64,000 bases of DNA from Synechococcus sp. CS-1330 (GCA_025128025.1 JAHLYR010000007.1:124001-188000); one strand, 5' to 3'; shown: positions 28,668 through 37,944, counted from the stretch's first letter. The notes: generated by a model not told the origin, from the letters alone. Numbers and translations are program-made.

Positions 28668-29963
28668 TTGATCGAGCGTTATACCCTGCCCGAGATGGGC
28701 AACCTCTGGAGTGAAGAGGCCAAGTTTCAGAGCTGGCTCGACGTGGAGATCGCCGCCACCGAGGCCAACTGTGAGTTGGGGCGAGTGCCTGCTGAAGCGG
28801 TTGCAACGATTAAGGCGAAAGCCAGATTTTCAGTAGAGCGGATCCTCGAGATCGAGGCCGAGGTTCGCCACGACGTGATCGCCTTCCTTACCAACGTCAA
28901 CGAGCACGTGGGGGATGCGGGCCGCTACATCCACGTGGGCATGACCAGCTCCGACGTGCTCGACACGGGCCTGGCCCTGCAGATGAAAGCGTCGGTGGCG
29001 CTGCTGCGCGCCGAGCTCGACGCACTCGCTGATGCACTTAGGTCTCTAGCCCGCGAGCACAAGGGCACGGTGATGATCGGCCGCAGCCATGCCATCCACG
29101 GCGAGCCGATCAGCTTCGGCTTCAAGCTGGCCGGCTGGCTGGCCGAGGTGGAGCGCAACCGCGAGCGTCTCGAGCGCTTGGAGCGGGTGGTGAGCGTGGG
29201 CCAGATCAGCGGCGCCATGGGCACCTACGCCAACACCGACCCCCAGGTGGAGGCCATCGCCTGCGCCAAGCTCGGCCTGGAGCCGGATACGGCCAGCACC
29301 CAGGTGATCGCCCGCGATCGCCACGCCGAATACGTGCAAACGCTCGCTTTGGTGGGCGCGGCTCTTGAGCGCTTCTCCACCGAGATCCGCAACCTGCAGC
29401 GCACCGACGTGCTCGAGGTGGAAGAGAATTTCGCCAAGGGGCAAAAAGGCAGCTCGGCCATGCCCCACAAGCGCAACCCGATCCGCAGCGAGCGCATCAG
29501 CGGCCTGGCCCGGGTGCTGCGCAGCTACGTGGTGGCGGCCCTGGAAAACTGCGCCCTATGGCACGAGCGCGACATCAGCCACAGCTCGGTGGAGCGGATG
29601 ATGCTGCCCGACTGCTCCGCCACCCTGCACTTCATGCTGCGGGAGATGACCGAGGTAGTGAAGGGCCTAGGGGTCTACCCAGACAACATGGCCCGCAACA
29701 TGAATGTGTACGGAGGGGTGGTGTTCAGCCAGCGGGTGCTGCTAGCGCTGGTAGAAAGCGGCATTAACCGCGAAGACGCCTATCGGATCGTGCAGCGCAA
29801 CGCCCACAGCGCCTGGAACAAAGACGGCGGCAACTTCCGCGCCAACCTTGAAGCCGATGGCGAGGTGACGGGCAAGCTCAGCTCTGAGCAGCTGGCTGAG
29901 TGTTTCAGCACCGATCTACATCAGGCCAACCTGGGTGTGATCTGGCAGCGACTGGGGATTTGA
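28668..29963 (+). CDS. purB: Adenylosuccinate lyase
   Basis: The 431-residue enzyme acts twice in purine synthesis, cleaving SAICAR and adenylosuccinate to release fumarate. The fumarase/aspartase-family signature GSSAMPHKRNP is present near residue 265, with the catalytic Ser loop. TSSDVLDTGLALQM and GRSHAIHGEPISFG are further active-site blocks. Translation begins at a TTG at 28668 that gives the expected N-terminus MIERYTLPEMGNLWSEEAKF. It is convergent with the OsmC gene, 26 bp between stops. Confidence 0.97.
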   Translation: MIERYTLPEMGNLWSEEAKFQSWLDVEIAATEANCELGRVPAEAVATIKAKARFSVERILEIEAEVRHDVIAFLTNVNEHVGDAGRYIHVGMTSSDVLDTGLALQMKASVALLRAELDALADALRSLAREHKGTVMIGRSHAIHGEPISFGFKLAGWLAEVERNRERLERLERVVSVGQISGAMGTYANTDPQVEAIACAKLGLEPDTASTQVIARDRHAEYVQTLALVGAALERFSTEIRNLQRTDVLEVEENFAKGQKGSSAMPHKRNPIRSERISGLARVLRSYVVAALENCALWHERDISHSSVERMMLPDCSATLHFMLREMTEVVKGLGVYPDNMARNMNVYGGVVFSQRVLLALVESGINREDAYRIVQRNAHSAWNKDGGNFRANLEADGEVTGKLSSEQLAECFSTDLHQANLGVIWQRLGI

Positions 29964-29989
29964 GCTAGAGATTTGAGCTGGCAGACAGT

Positions 29990-30391
29990 TCAGGCCCAGT
30001 GCAGCCGCATCGGTACAGACCCCTCCAGGCTCAGCTTCACCGGGCAGCTTTCACCGGCCAAACGCAGCACATGCCGCTGCTGCTCGCTCAGACTCGGGGG
30101 CAAGCTGATCCAGACCTCCAGTAGGGCAATGCGCCGTGGTGCCTCGGCGGTCATGGTTTTTTCAATCCGAGCGCTGGCCCCCTGCAGCGGCCAACCGTGG
30201 CGCTCGGCAACAATCCCCAGGATCGTCAGGATGCAGGTGCTCAGGGCCGTGGCCACCAGATCGGTGGGCGAGAAGCGCTCCCCCTTGCCCTGGTTATCGG
30301 TGGGGGCATCGGTCTCAAGATCACACCCCGAAGGCCCGTGGCTGGAGTGGCAGCGCAGGGCTCCGTCGTAGCGGCTGTTGATCGTGGTCAT
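29990..30391 (-). CDS. OsmC family peroxiredoxin-like protein
   Basis: This 133-residue OsmC-fold protein has the two conserved cysteines of the family, one in ALSTCILTILG (near residue 53) and one in GESCPVKLSL (near 115). They reduce organic hydroperoxides in OsmC/Ohr proteins. The N-terminal DGALRCHSSHGPSG has a third Cys. It probably protects against oxidative damage; the exact subfamily (OsmC versus YhfA-like) is not clear. It lies 24 bp downstream of rlmH, so it could be the last gene of a helicase-rlmH-osmC run. Confidence 0.85.
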   Translation of the reverse strand: MTTINSRYDGALRCHSSHGPSGCDLETDAPTDNQGKGERFSPTDLVATALSTCILTILGIVAERHGWPLQGASARIEKTMTAEAPRRIALLEVWISLPPSLSEQQRHVLRLAGESCPVKLSLEGSVPMRLHWA

Positions 30392-30415
30392 CGCGGGGCT
30401 TAAGCACCACCCCAG

Positions 30416-30859
30416 TCAAGCGCCGGCGCGGTGATACGGCCCGCCCTGCTGAATCGAACTGGCCCGATAGAGCTGCTCGAGCAGCAGTAACCGCGCCAAC
30501 TCATGGGGGAAGGTCAGCGGCGAGAGGCTGAGGCGCCAGTGGGCCTGCTCCTTGAGCTCCGGGTCGAGGCCATCGGCCCCACCGATCACAAACGCCAGCC
30601 GCTCAGAGCCAGAGCCTTCAAGCGCCTTAGCGAAGGCCAACGAGTCGTAGCTCTGGCCCTCCTCGCACAGGGCCACCAACTGCTCGCCGCCGCGCAGCTC
30701 AGCGGATATGGCCTCCGCCTCGCGGGCCATGCCACCGTCCCTCAGCTCCAAGATCTCCAGGCCTGGGAGCCGCTTGCGGTACAGCGCTACCCCTTCGCTC
30801 ACCCAGGCCTTGCGCACCTTGCCGACGGCAATGATGCGAATGCGGGCGGGATTGATCAC
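30416..30859 (-). CDS. rlmH: 23S rRNA (pseudouridine-1915-N3)-methyltransferase
   Basis: The 147-residue SPOUT (knotted) methyltransferase modifies helix 69 of 23S rRNA. The motifs [13 protein letters not shown] and [22 protein letters not shown] form the SAM-binding knot. The C-terminal [13 protein letters not shown] is conserved. It starts at a GTG overlapping the stop of the helicase gene by 4 bp, so the two RNA-acting proteins are translationally coupled. Confidence 0.95.
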   Translation of the reverse strand: MINPARIRIIAVGKVRKAWVSEGVALYRKRLPGLEILELRDGGMAREAEAISAELRGGEQLVALCEEGQSYDSLAFAKALEGSGSERLAFVIGGADGLDPELKEQAHWRLSLSPLTFPHELARLLLLEQLYRASSIQQGGPYHRAGA

Positions 30860-33612
30860 GGAATCGGGCGCTCGATCGCCGGATCCAACTGACCCTTGCC
30901 ACTAGTAAACAAATCCTCGATCTCGCAAACCGGGAAGCGATTGATCGATTTGAGGGCAGCGCGGGCCTTGCTGCGCAGCTGCTCGCTAATCGCCTCGCAG
31001 TAGGGCACTTGGGCCAGCAAATCCACGGTGCGGCGCAGGATCCGCACCACATCACCCTCGTCGAGGGAGGTGTTGGCAATCATGTCACTCCAGCTGGCAC
31101 CTTTAGCCCAGGCGTGCACTAAACCCATCAGCTCGGGCTCCCACCAAAGCGGGAAGTTGACCTTGGCGTGCTCCTGCTGACGCTCCAGCTCGCGGCGCAG
31201 GCCGCGCAGATCATGCAGGGCCTCCTCGGCAGCCGGTGGCGGCGGGTAGCCGCACCACAGATCGGGCCGGTTGACTTCGGTGGAGATGGCTTCAAACACC
31301 GCCGCCAGCTGGGGCGGATCGAGCTCATCGAGGTGGCCGCTCATCAGCGACAGTCCCAGCCACAGCTCGTTGTCGCCGCGCAGGGCGGCCACGGTGCGGC
31401 CCACCTCGGTGGGCTCCAGGCCATCAGCTCCCGCCAGAGCACCAAAGAAGCGCAACACCTCAATCAACGCCAGGAACGTATCCCAGTGGCGATTAGAGCG
31501 GAAGTGCAGCAGCTGCTGGCGCTCCTCGATCTCCAGCTGCAACTCCTCCATACGGCGGCGGTGCTTCTTGAGCTGGCGGCGGTCGCCCCAGCGGTGGGCC
31601 GGATGCAGCTCCAGGCCTTCCTCCAGCTGCTGCACCTGCTGGGCCTGGTCCTGCACCTCACCCGCCAGGTCGTACTGGGGGGTAGCCATGTCGTGGCGAC
31701 TGGCCATGTGGGCAACGGCAAGGGCCAAACCGCCGCTGGCCTGATCGCCATGGCGCAACTCACCAAGCTGGCGCAACTCGGGGGGATCCACCTGGCTCAC
31801 CTGCAGGCAACTGAGCTCGGCGTGCAAGCTCACCACCCCGTGGCAGGGCAGCAACAGCCAAAGGTTCTCGTCTGTGAGGCACTTGAGCAAAGGAAACTGA
31901 CCCGGCCCCTTCACCTTCTCCACAATCACCGCCGGCGTCACCCGGCCGCGCAACTGGGGTGCCTTGAGGCTCACCAAAGTGCCCTCGCTGGCGAATTGCA
32001 ACGCCAAGGTGAGCTCGTGAGCAACGGTTTCCTCGGCCTGCTGCTGCAAGATCCGCAAAATGCGCCTCTCTTCGCGCAGGTGAGCTCGCTGCTTTTCGTA
32101 GTCCTCGAAGTCGTCCCAGGGCACCTCGCCGGAGCCATCTTCCAGGCCTTCGAGCTGCTGCATCAACTGGGCGATGCGGGCCTCGTCCTCGACTAAATCG
32201 AGGGTGGCCAGGTAGCGGCCAAAACTGCGTTCAACCAGCTCCTTGGCCTTAGCCAGGTCATAGCGCTGCAAGAGGTTGAGCACCATGCCGTAGCTGGGCA
32301 TGAACTGGCTGACCAGCGGATCGGCTGGCGCAGTAGCGAGCTGGCCCGCTTCACGCACACCTTCAAAGCGGCTCTGCACAGTCACCACGTAGCCCTGGAT
32401 ATCGAGGCCGCGCCGGCCGGCCCGACCCGCCATCTGCAAAAACTCACTGCCCATCAAGGGGCGGTGGCCTCGCTCGGTGCGCTTGCTCAGCGCCGAAATC
32501 ACTGTGGTGCGAGCCGGCATGTTGATGCCGGCGGCCAGGGTTTCGGTGGCAAACACCACCTTGATCAGCCCCTGCTGGAACAGCTCCTCGATCAGCTCCT
32601 TCCAGGCCGGCAATACGCCGGCATGGTGGGCGGCAATGCCCCTCAGCAGGGCCTCGGCGTGACCGCCTTCCCTCACCGCCTCGGGGGTCGTTGCCACAAA
32701 TAGATCCAGGCGGGCCTTGATGCGCCCCTGTTCAGCAGCGGTTACCAGGGCGGCCTTGCCCAGCTCCTTGACGCCCTTATCGCAACCGCGGCGACTGAAG
32801 ATGAAGTAAATGGCCGGCAGCATGTCGCGCTCCGCCATTTGGGCCACCACAAAACCTAGGGGGGGAGCCTCGGGCTGGGGCGGTTTCGGTGTTTTCGGGC
32901 CCTTGCGCTGGCTGCCCTTGGGGGCGCGCCACACCTTGCAGTTGGGATGGAGCCCGGTGCCCTCGTCGTTGAGGAGGGGGTGCAGCCCCTTGGCACTGCA
33001 AAAGCTGAAGGCCAGCGGCACCGGCCGGTGGTCACTGAGCACTAGCTGGGTGGGCCCATGCACTCTCTCGATCCAGTCGGTGAGCTGGCCGGCATTGGCC
33101 ACCGTTGCCGAAAGCGCCACCAATTGAATCGGCAGCGGGCAGTGAATGATCGACTCCTCCCAGACGGTGCCGCGCTGGGAATCGTTCATGTAGTGGCACT
33201 CATCGAGCACCACCGCCTCCACGCCCTCCAGGGGGTCATCTCCCGCATCTGCTGCCGCGTAGAGCATGTTGCGGAAGATCTCGGTGGTCATCACCACCAC
33301 CTGGGCCTCCCGGTTGAGGCTCATATCACCGGTGAGCAGCCCCACCTTGTCGGCACCAAACTGCTCACGAAAATCGCGCAGTTTCTGGTTAGAGAGCGCC
33401 TTCAGCGGCGTGGTGTAAAAAACTTTCTGGCCATGGGCCAGAGCGCGGTAGATGGCGTATTCACCCACCAAGGTCTTACCGGAGCCCGTGGGGGCGCTCA
33501 CCACTACCGAGTGGCCCTGGTTGAGCGCGTCGATCGCCTCGAGCTGGAAGTCGTCGAGCGGGAAGGGGAAAATTGCTACAGGATCCAGCCCATTGGGCGC
33601 CGTTTCAGGCAC
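30856..33612 (-). CDS. Ski2-like DExH-box RNA helicase
   Basis: The 918-residue helicase of the Ski2/Mtr4 group has motif I APTGSGKT near residue 40, motif II DECH (VVLDECHYM), motif III SAT (ALSATVAN) and motif VI GRAGRRG. A C-terminal DSHCT-like domain follows (about 740-900). Cyanobacteria and plant plastids (ISE2) carry related enzymes implicated in RNA maturation. A GTG at 33612 starts the protein. An unconserved-looking Pro/Lys stretch near residues 230-250 ([15 protein letters not shown]) interrupts the core. It is coupled to rlmH by a 4-bp overlap. Confidence 0.92.
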   Translation of the reverse strand: MPETAPNGLDPVAIFPFPLDDFQLEAIDALNQGHSVVVSAPTGSGKTLVGEYAIYRALAHGQKVFYTTPLKALSNQKLRDFREQFGADKVGLLTGDMSLNREAQVVVMTTEIFRNMLYAAADAGDDPLEGVEAVVLDECHYMNDSQRGTVWEESIIHCPLPIQLVALSATVANAGQLTDWIERVHGPTQLVLSDHRPVPLAFSFCSAKGLHPLLNDEGTGLHPNCKVWRAPKGSQRKGPKTPKPPQPEAPPLGFVVAQMAERDMLPAIYFIFSRRGCDKGVKELGKAALVTAAEQGRIKARLDLFVATTPEAVREGGHAEALLRGIAAHHAGVLPAWKELIEELFQQGLIKVVFATETLAAGINMPARTTVISALSKRTERGHRPLMGSEFLQMAGRAGRRGLDIQGYVVTVQSRFEGVREAGQLATAPADPLVSQFMPSYGMVLNLLQRYDLAKAKELVERSFGRYLATLDLVEDEARIAQLMQQLEGLEDGSGEVPWDDFEDYEKQRAHLREERRILRILQQQAEETVAHELTLALQFASEGTLVSLKAPQLRGRVTPAVIVEKVKGPGQFPLLKCLTDENLWLLLPCHGVVSLHAELSCLQVSQVDPPELRQLGELRHGDQASGGLALAVAHMASRHDMATPQYDLAGEVQDQAQQVQQLEEGLELHPAHRWGDRRQLKKHRRRMEELQLEIEERQQLLHFRSNRHWDTFLALIEVLRFFGALAGADGLEPTEVGRTVAALRGDNELWLGLSLMSGHLDELDPPQLAAVFEAISTEVNRPDLWCGYPPPPAAEEALHDLRGLRRELERQQEHAKVNFPLWWEPELMGLVHAWAKGASWSDMIANTSLDEGDVVRILRRTVDLLAQVPYCEAISEQLRSKARAALKSINRFPVCEIEDLFTSGKGQLDPAIERPIP

Positions 33613-33668
33613 GCTGCTATTTAAGCTGGATCATCAAGCCATCCTATGAGGGAGGAGCCTGATCCGCC

Positions 33669-34016
33669 TCAGGCCAGCTCAAGCCACTGGCGCAGCGCCC
33701 GTTCCAACAACGCCAGCTCTTGACCCTCTAAAACTCCGACCACCTGGCGCACCTGCTGTTGCGCAGCTGTAAAAAGTTTGTCGACCATTAGCTGGGACGA
33801 GCTGGGCAGCCCGTTGGCAAGCGAAGGCTCCAGGGAAAGACGAAACAGCGGCGCAGCCACCAACCGACTGGTGATGGGGCAGCAACAGATGCTGGGGTGA
33901 CTCGCTAGCCAGCGATCAGCCTGAACCACCACAGCCAGCAACCGCTGGGGATCGCCACTAGCAATCGGATTGCCGAGCCGCACCACCGAGCCCCTCCGTA
34001 AAAGCGGGGGAGTCAT
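33669..34016 (-). CDS. MazF/PemK-type endoribonuclease toxin
   Basis: This 115-residue protein reads as a PemK/MazF toxin, the ribosome-independent mRNA nuclease of type II toxin-antitoxin pairs. Family landmarks are LRRGSVVRLGNP at the N-terminus, LAVVVQADRW, the core CPITSR and the C-terminal GLPSSSQLMVDKLFTAAQQQV followed by VVGVLEG. Its ATG overlaps the stop of an upstream ribbon-helix-helix gene by 4 bp, the usual antitoxin-toxin arrangement. The frame stays open far upstream, but the ATG at 34016 fits both family length and overlap. The reading frame appears intact, so it may be active. Confidence 0.85.
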   Translation of the reverse strand: MTPPLLRRGSVVRLGNPIASGDPQRLLAVVVQADRWLASHPSICCCPITSRLVAAPLFRLSLEPSLANGLPSSSQLMVDKLFTAAQQQVRQVVGVLEGQELALLERALRQWLELA

Positions 34017-34294
34017 GCGGTCCAATCGCACCAGTTGGGCAATCGGGCCAACTGCTGATCCCGGCCCTCCTGCCTGGCTACAAGGCGCGACTGGCGTCGA
34101 CATTCCTCGCCGTCGCGAAATTGGCGCAGATACAAACGCAGGGCACGACGCACGCAAACGCTGAGACTGCACCCGATCTGACCTGCCACCAGCTGCAAAC
34201 TCGCCTCCAGTTCGGGGTCGAGCCGCACCCCCAAATGGCCTCGGAAGCTGGGGCTGGCCGCAGAAACTAGAGCTGAAGGCCGGGGTGGGGGCAT
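34013..34294 (-). CDS. Ribbon-helix-helix antitoxin (CopG-like)
   Basis: The 93-residue protein has a short ribbon-helix-helix pattern, HLGVRLDPELEASLQLVAG followed by SLSVCVRRALRLYLRQF (about residues 20-58), as in CopG/MazE-like antitoxins that bind DNA as dimers. The remaining charged tail (about 60-93) would wrap and neutralise the toxin. It is first in a two-gene operon with the MazF-type gene (ATGA overlap). A 13-bp palindrome, GGCGT-TGA-ACGCC, 31 bp upstream of its ATG could be its operator. Confidence 0.75.
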   Translation of the reverse strand: MPPPRPSALVSAASPSFRGHLGVRLDPELEASLQLVAGQIGCSLSVCVRRALRLYLRQFRDGEECRRQSRLVARQEGRDQQLARLPNWCDWTA

Positions 34295-34325
34295 GGTGAA
34301 ACAGCAATTTGACTTTGTGCAACAA

Positions 34326-34338
34326 GGCGTTGAACGCC
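34326..34338. promoter_or_regulatory. Palindrome, candidate autoregulatory operator of the toxin-antitoxin pair
   Basis: GGCGT (34326-34330), TGA, ACGCC (34334-34338) is an inverted repeat in the 141-bp gap between the antitoxin start and divergent bioF. Ribbon-helix-helix antitoxins commonly repress their own operon through such sites. No binding evidence exists. Confidence 0.35.
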
Positions 34339-34435
34339 GGCAGAAAGTCCTGAAGAGATGGTCTTGGCCAGTTCAATGCCATTGCTTTGTTTAAGTGCCC
34401 CCCCTGTCTCCTTGGCACAAGCTCGGATTTAGCGT

Positions 34436-35677
34436 TTGCGCAGCACTGTCCGGTCGTTGACACAACCCGGCACCACCTCGCCCCCCTCAGGGGAAAGAGC
34501 CGCCAGCTGGCGGGATGAATTGCGGCGTCAACTTGCAGCCATCCCCCCCCAGCGCCGCCGCGGCCTGCGCAGCTTTGCCCCCGCCGCCACCGCCGCCACC
34601 CTTGATCTGGCAACTCCCTGTAGCAGGAGTGTCCCCCTGCTGGATCTAGCCAGCAACGACTACCTGGGCCTGAGCCGTCACCCCGGGGTGGTGGCAGCCG
34701 CCCAGGCCGCCGTGGCCAGCCAGGGACTGGGGGCCGGAGCCTCGCGGCTGGTGAGCGGCAGTCGGCCGGTGCATGGCGAGCTGGAGGCAGCGCTGGCTGC
34801 CTGGCTGGGGCGCGAGAAGGTACTGCTATTCCCCAGCGGCTTTCAGGCAAACCTGGCGGCGGTAGGGGCCCTGGCCGATCGCCACAGCCTGGTGCTGGCC
34901 GACCGGCTGATCCACCACTCCCTGCTCACCGGGGTGCGCGCCAGCGGTGCCCGGCTGCAACGCTTCGCCCACAACGACCTGGCCCAGCTCGACTCCCAGC
35001 TGCAAGCAGCCCGACGGCGCGCTCCCGGGCAGCGGCTGCTGGTGCTGAGCGAGAGCCTGTTCTCGATGCAGGGCACCAGTGCGGATGTGGCGGTCCTGAC
35101 GGCCCTCTGCGACGAACACGGCGCCGCCCTACTGCTCGATGAGGCCCATGCCCTGGGAGTGCTCGGCCCCGGCGGACGGGGGTTGGGCCACAACCAGCCC
35201 GAAATCGCCCTGATCAGCGGCACCTTCGGCAAGGCTTTTGGTGGCGGCGGGGCCTTTCTGGCCGGCGATGCCCTGGTGGGGGACTGGCTGCTGCAATCCA
35301 GCGGCGCCTTCCGCTACACCACGGCCCTAGCCCCAGCTTTGGCCGCCGGCGCCCTGGCTGCCCTGGCCCTGATTCAAGCCGAACCCCGCAGCGAGGCCCT
35401 GCTGCAGCGAGCCGCCCGTTGGCGCGCTTGTCTGGAAGCGGCCGGCTGGCCGCGGCCGCCAGGCACCGGGCCGATCCTGCCGCTGCTGGTGGGCGACGAT
35501 CGCCGGGCTCTCGCGCTGCAACAACGCTTAGAAGCAGCCGGCCTATTGAGCGTGGCCATCCGCCCCCCCACCGTGCCTGAAGGCACGGCGCGGCTGCGGC
35601 TGGTGCTGCGCCACGACCTACCGGCGGGCACATTGGAGCGATTGCTCACAGCTCTGGGGAGTCCTGCATGCAGCTGA
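34436..35677 (+). CDS. bioF: 8-amino-7-oxononanoate synthase
   Basis: The 413-residue PLP enzyme condenses pimeloyl-ACP and alanine in biotin synthesis. The PLP lysine is Lys266 in SGTFGKAFGGGGAF. Asp235 and His238 in LLLDEAHALG position the cofactor, and NDYLGLSRHPGV near residue 74 is the substrate loop. The start is unresolved: a TTG at 34436 gives 413 residues with a non-conserved first 25 or so. It opens the biotin operon and overlaps the next gene by 10 bp. Confidence 0.93.
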   Translation: MRSTVRSLTQPGTTSPPSGERAASWRDELRRQLAAIPPQRRRGLRSFAPAATAATLDLATPCSRSVPLLDLASNDYLGLSRHPGVVAAAQAAVASQGLGAGASRLVSGSRPVHGELEAALAAWLGREKVLLFPSGFQANLAAVGALADRHSLVLADRLIHHSLLTGVRASGARLQRFAHNDLAQLDSQLQAARRRAPGQRLLVLSESLFSMQGTSADVAVLTALCDEHGAALLLDEAHALGVLGPGGRGLGHNQPEIALISGTFGKAFGGGGAFLAGDALVGDWLLQSSGAFRYTTALAPALAAGALAALALIQAEPRSEALLQRAARWRACLEAAGWPRPPGTGPILPLLVGDDRRALALQQRLEAAGLLSVAIRPPTVPEGTARLRLVLRHDLPAGTLERLLTALGSPACS

Positions 35678-36351
35678 TCGCCATGCACGGATGGGCCGGC
35701 GATGCCCAGGGCTGGGAACTATTCCACAGCGCCTGGAGCGCCCGCGGCTGGGCGTGGCAGTGCGGCGAACGGGGCTACGGCGGGCAAGCGCCCAGGCCGG
35801 TGGACTGGCAGAGCGGCCCGGGGCTGAAGCTGGTGATCGCCCACTCGCTGGGCCCCCATCTGCTGCCCGCCGCCGTGCTGGCCCAGGCCGATGCGGTGGT
35901 TCTGCTGGCCAGCTTTGGCCGCTTTGTGCCCGAGGGACCCGGCGGCCGCCGGCTGCGCAGCGCCGTAGCGGCCATGGCAAGTCAGCTGGCCGGCCCGGAA
36001 GCCAGCACCATGCTGCAAACCTTCATGGAGCGCGCCGCAGCCCCCCAGCCCCCAAGCCTGCTGCTAACTGGCATCGCCGCCGCCCCCCTTGATGCATCTG
36101 GCCGCCAGAGGCTGGCGGAAGATCTAAACCTGTTGGCGGCCACGGCGGGGCTACCGACTGGCTTCCCGCTCCAGGCGCGGGTGTTGATAGTGGAGGGCGG
36201 CGAGGATCAGATCGTGGATCCACAAGCCCGCCAGCAACTGCGCAGCCTCCTACCCGCCGCCGACACCTTAGTGCTGGCGGGCGTGGGGCATTGCCTGCTC
36301 AGCCCGGCCCTAGTGCCCACCGTGTGTGGCTGGATAGAGGGCCTGCCATGA
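35668..36351 (+). CDS. Alpha/beta hydrolase, probable pimeloyl-ACP methyl ester esterase (BioK-like)
   Basis: This 227-residue alpha/beta hydrolase has a complete catalytic triad: Ser60 in the nucleophile elbow IAHSLGPH, Asp180 in GGEDQIVDP and His208 in GVGHCLL. It lies between bioF and bioC with overlaps on both sides, exactly where a BioH-type esterase is needed to remove the methyl group that BioC adds. Picocyanobacteria are known to use the BioK type. Sequence similarity to E. coli BioH is weak by eye, so the assignment rests on triad plus context. Confidence 0.78.
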   Translation: MQLIAMHGWAGDAQGWELFHSAWSARGWAWQCGERGYGGQAPRPVDWQSGPGLKLVIAHSLGPHLLPAAVLAQADAVVLLASFGRFVPEGPGGRRLRSAVAAMASQLAGPEASTMLQTFMERAAAPQPPSLLLTGIAAAPLDASGRQRLAEDLNLLAATAGLPTGFPLQARVLIVEGGEDQIVDPQARQQLRSLLPAADTLVLAGVGHCLLSPALVPTVCGWIEGLP

Positions 36352-37127
36352 ACGCAAATCTGCTAGGCAGCCATGTATTCAGCGCGCAGGTGAGCAGCCG
36401 CTTCGGCCGCCATGCCGCCGGCTACGCCCGCCATGCCCGCCTGCAACAGGGTGTGGCCTGGCGCCTGGCCCACCTATGCGCGCACCTCCACTTGGGCGCC
36501 GGCCCCCGGGCCGATCTGGGCGCCGGCAGCGGGCTGGTGGGGCAGGCGCTGCGGGCTCAGGGATGCCAGGAAGACCTCCTGCAGCTTGATATCTGCCCCG
36601 AACTACTAGCCCATAACCCCCTGGCATCTGCCGGCGGCCAGCTCGGCTGGGACCTCAACCGGGGGCTGCCGGAGCAACTGGGCCAGGCCTCCCTGCTCAC
36701 CTCCAGTTTCGCGTTGCAGTGGCTGGACAATCCCCCAGCTCAAGTGCAGCACTGGTGCGAGCAATTGCGGCCAGGGGGCTGGCTTGGCCTGGCGGTGCCG
36801 ACAAGCGCCAGTTTTCCCCAGTGGCACCAGGCCGCCGCGGCTGCAGGAGTGCCCTGCACAGCCCTGAGCCTGCCCGACGCTGAAGCCCTGCTGGCCGCCG
36901 CCAGCCGGGGCGGCCTAATGGCTCCCTACAGCCGCCGGCTGCGCTTCAGCCGCGCCTACGGCAGCGGCCTCGGCTTCCTGCAGCAGCTACAGGGCCTCGG
37001 GGCCAGCGCCAGCCGGGCCAGCCGCCTCAGTGCGGCCCAGTTGCGCCGGCTGCTGCACTGCTGGACCGCTGATGGCTGCGTCAGCTGGGAAGTATTACTG
37101 CTGCTTGGTCAGCGACCCGGCCCATGA
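36348..37127 (+). CDS. bioC: Malonyl-ACP O-methyltransferase
   Basis: The 259-residue SAM-dependent methyltransferase starts pimelate synthesis by methylating malonyl-ACP so that fatty-acid enzymes accept it. The N-terminal VSSRFGRHAAGYARHARLQQ is typical of BioC. Motif I is DLGAGSGLVGQAL near residue 61, and the phrase SSFALQWLDNP is the BioC-like post-motif. The ATG at 36348 overlaps the esterase stop by 4 bp, and its own stop overlaps bioD by 4 bp. Confidence 0.93.
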   Translation: MNANLLGSHVFSAQVSSRFGRHAAGYARHARLQQGVAWRLAHLCAHLHLGAGPRADLGAGSGLVGQALRAQGCQEDLLQLDICPELLAHNPLASAGGQLGWDLNRGLPEQLGQASLLTSSFALQWLDNPPAQVQHWCEQLRPGGWLGLAVPTSASFPQWHQAAAAAGVPCTALSLPDAEALLAAASRGGLMAPYSRRLRFSRAYGSGLGFLQQLQGLGASASRASRLSAAQLRRLLHCWTADGCVSWEVLLLLGQRPGP

Positions 37128-37792
37128 GCAGCTGCAGCCACGCCCTGGTGATCTGCGGCACCGACACCGACGTGGGCAAAACCGTAGTGAGCGCCCTTGT
37201 GGTGCAGGGGCTCGGGGCCACCTATTGGAAACCGGTGCAAAGCGGACTGGAGGGCGGCGGCGACTCGGGCCGCCTGCAGGCCCTGCTGCAGCTGCCAGCT
37301 GAGCGGTTGCTACCGGAGGCCTACATGCTGCGGACGCCGGTATCACCCCACTGGGCCGCCGAACTAGAGGGCATCACGATCGACCCGGCCCGGCTGGCCC
37401 TGCCAGCAGTTGCCGGAGCATTGGTGGTTGAGACCGCCGGTGGGCTGCTGGTGCCCCTGCGCCGCGACTGGCTGCAAATCGATCAGCTAGCCGCCTGGGG
37501 GCTGCCGGTGCTGCTGGTCGCCCGCAGCGGCCTGGGCACCCTCAACCACACCCTGCTGTCGGTGGAGGCTCTGCGCCAGCGCTCCATTCCCCTGTTGGGC
37601 CTGGTGCTGAATGGTCCGCTCCATCCCGACAATCCCGCCACCCTGGCCGCCTTGGCCCAAGCGCCGGTGCTAGCCCAGCTACCACCTTTAGAACCCCTCA
37701 CCGCCTCCGGGCTGGCGGCCCAATGGCAGGCGCAAGATCTGGGCCGTACCCTGAAAGCAGCCATGGGCGCAGGCCCCAACCCCCACCGATGA
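37124..37792 (+). CDS. bioD: Dethiobiotin synthetase
   Basis: This 222-residue ATP-dependent carboxylase closes the ureido ring of dethiobiotin. The P-loop is ICGTDTDVGKTVVSAL at the N-terminus, and Lys in YWKPVQSG and the VVETAGGLLVPL block are active-site regions. It overlaps bioC by 4 bp and is followed by a 51-aa gene, also with a 4-bp overlap. bioA, which should precede bioD in the pathway, is not adjacent. Confidence 0.94.
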   Translation: MSSCSHALVICGTDTDVGKTVVSALVVQGLGATYWKPVQSGLEGGGDSGRLQALLQLPAERLLPEAYMLRTPVSPHWAAELEGITIDPARLALPAVAGALVVETAGGLLVPLRRDWLQIDQLAAWGLPVLLVARSGLGTLNHTLLSVEALRQRSIPLLGLVLNGPLHPDNPATLAALAQAPVLAQLPPLEPLTASGLAAQWQAQDLGRTLKAAMGAGPNPHR

Positions 37793-37944
37793 GCAAGCAG
37801 CACTGGTTAGTAAGTGGCGCCCTTGTACTGCTTTGCGGCGGCGTGCTGGTGCTGTTCACCGACGTTGAAACCTCCCTTGTGCGCTGGGTCAACTGCGGAC
37901 CGCTCTCCAGCGCAGCTGAGCGCCAGAGCCGCATCTGCCGTTAA
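37789..37944 (+). CDS. Small single-pass membrane protein at end of biotin operon (51 aa)
   Basis: The ATG at 37789 overlaps the bioD stop by 4 bp. The 51-residue product has one hydrophobic helix (WLVSGALVLLCGGVLVLFT) followed by a polar tail with two Cys (VNCGPLS and SRICR). Coupling to bioD argues that it is translated. No family is recognised. Its TAA overlaps the TAA of convergent DUF3143 (TTAA at 37941-37944). Confidence 0.6.
   Translation: MSKQHWLVSGALVLLCGGVLVLFTDVETSLVRWVNCGPLSSAAERQSRICR

Noticed and set aside
31168..32196. A 342-codon plus-strand frame opposite the helicase
   Set aside because: Leu/Gln/His-rich antisense shadow of a well-supported helicase gene.
33669..34850. One 393-codon minus-strand gene
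   Set aside because: Only the last 115 codons resemble a protein family (MazF); the upstream part overlaps the antitoxin in another frame and the bioF start, and is Pro/Arg/Ser-rich without features.
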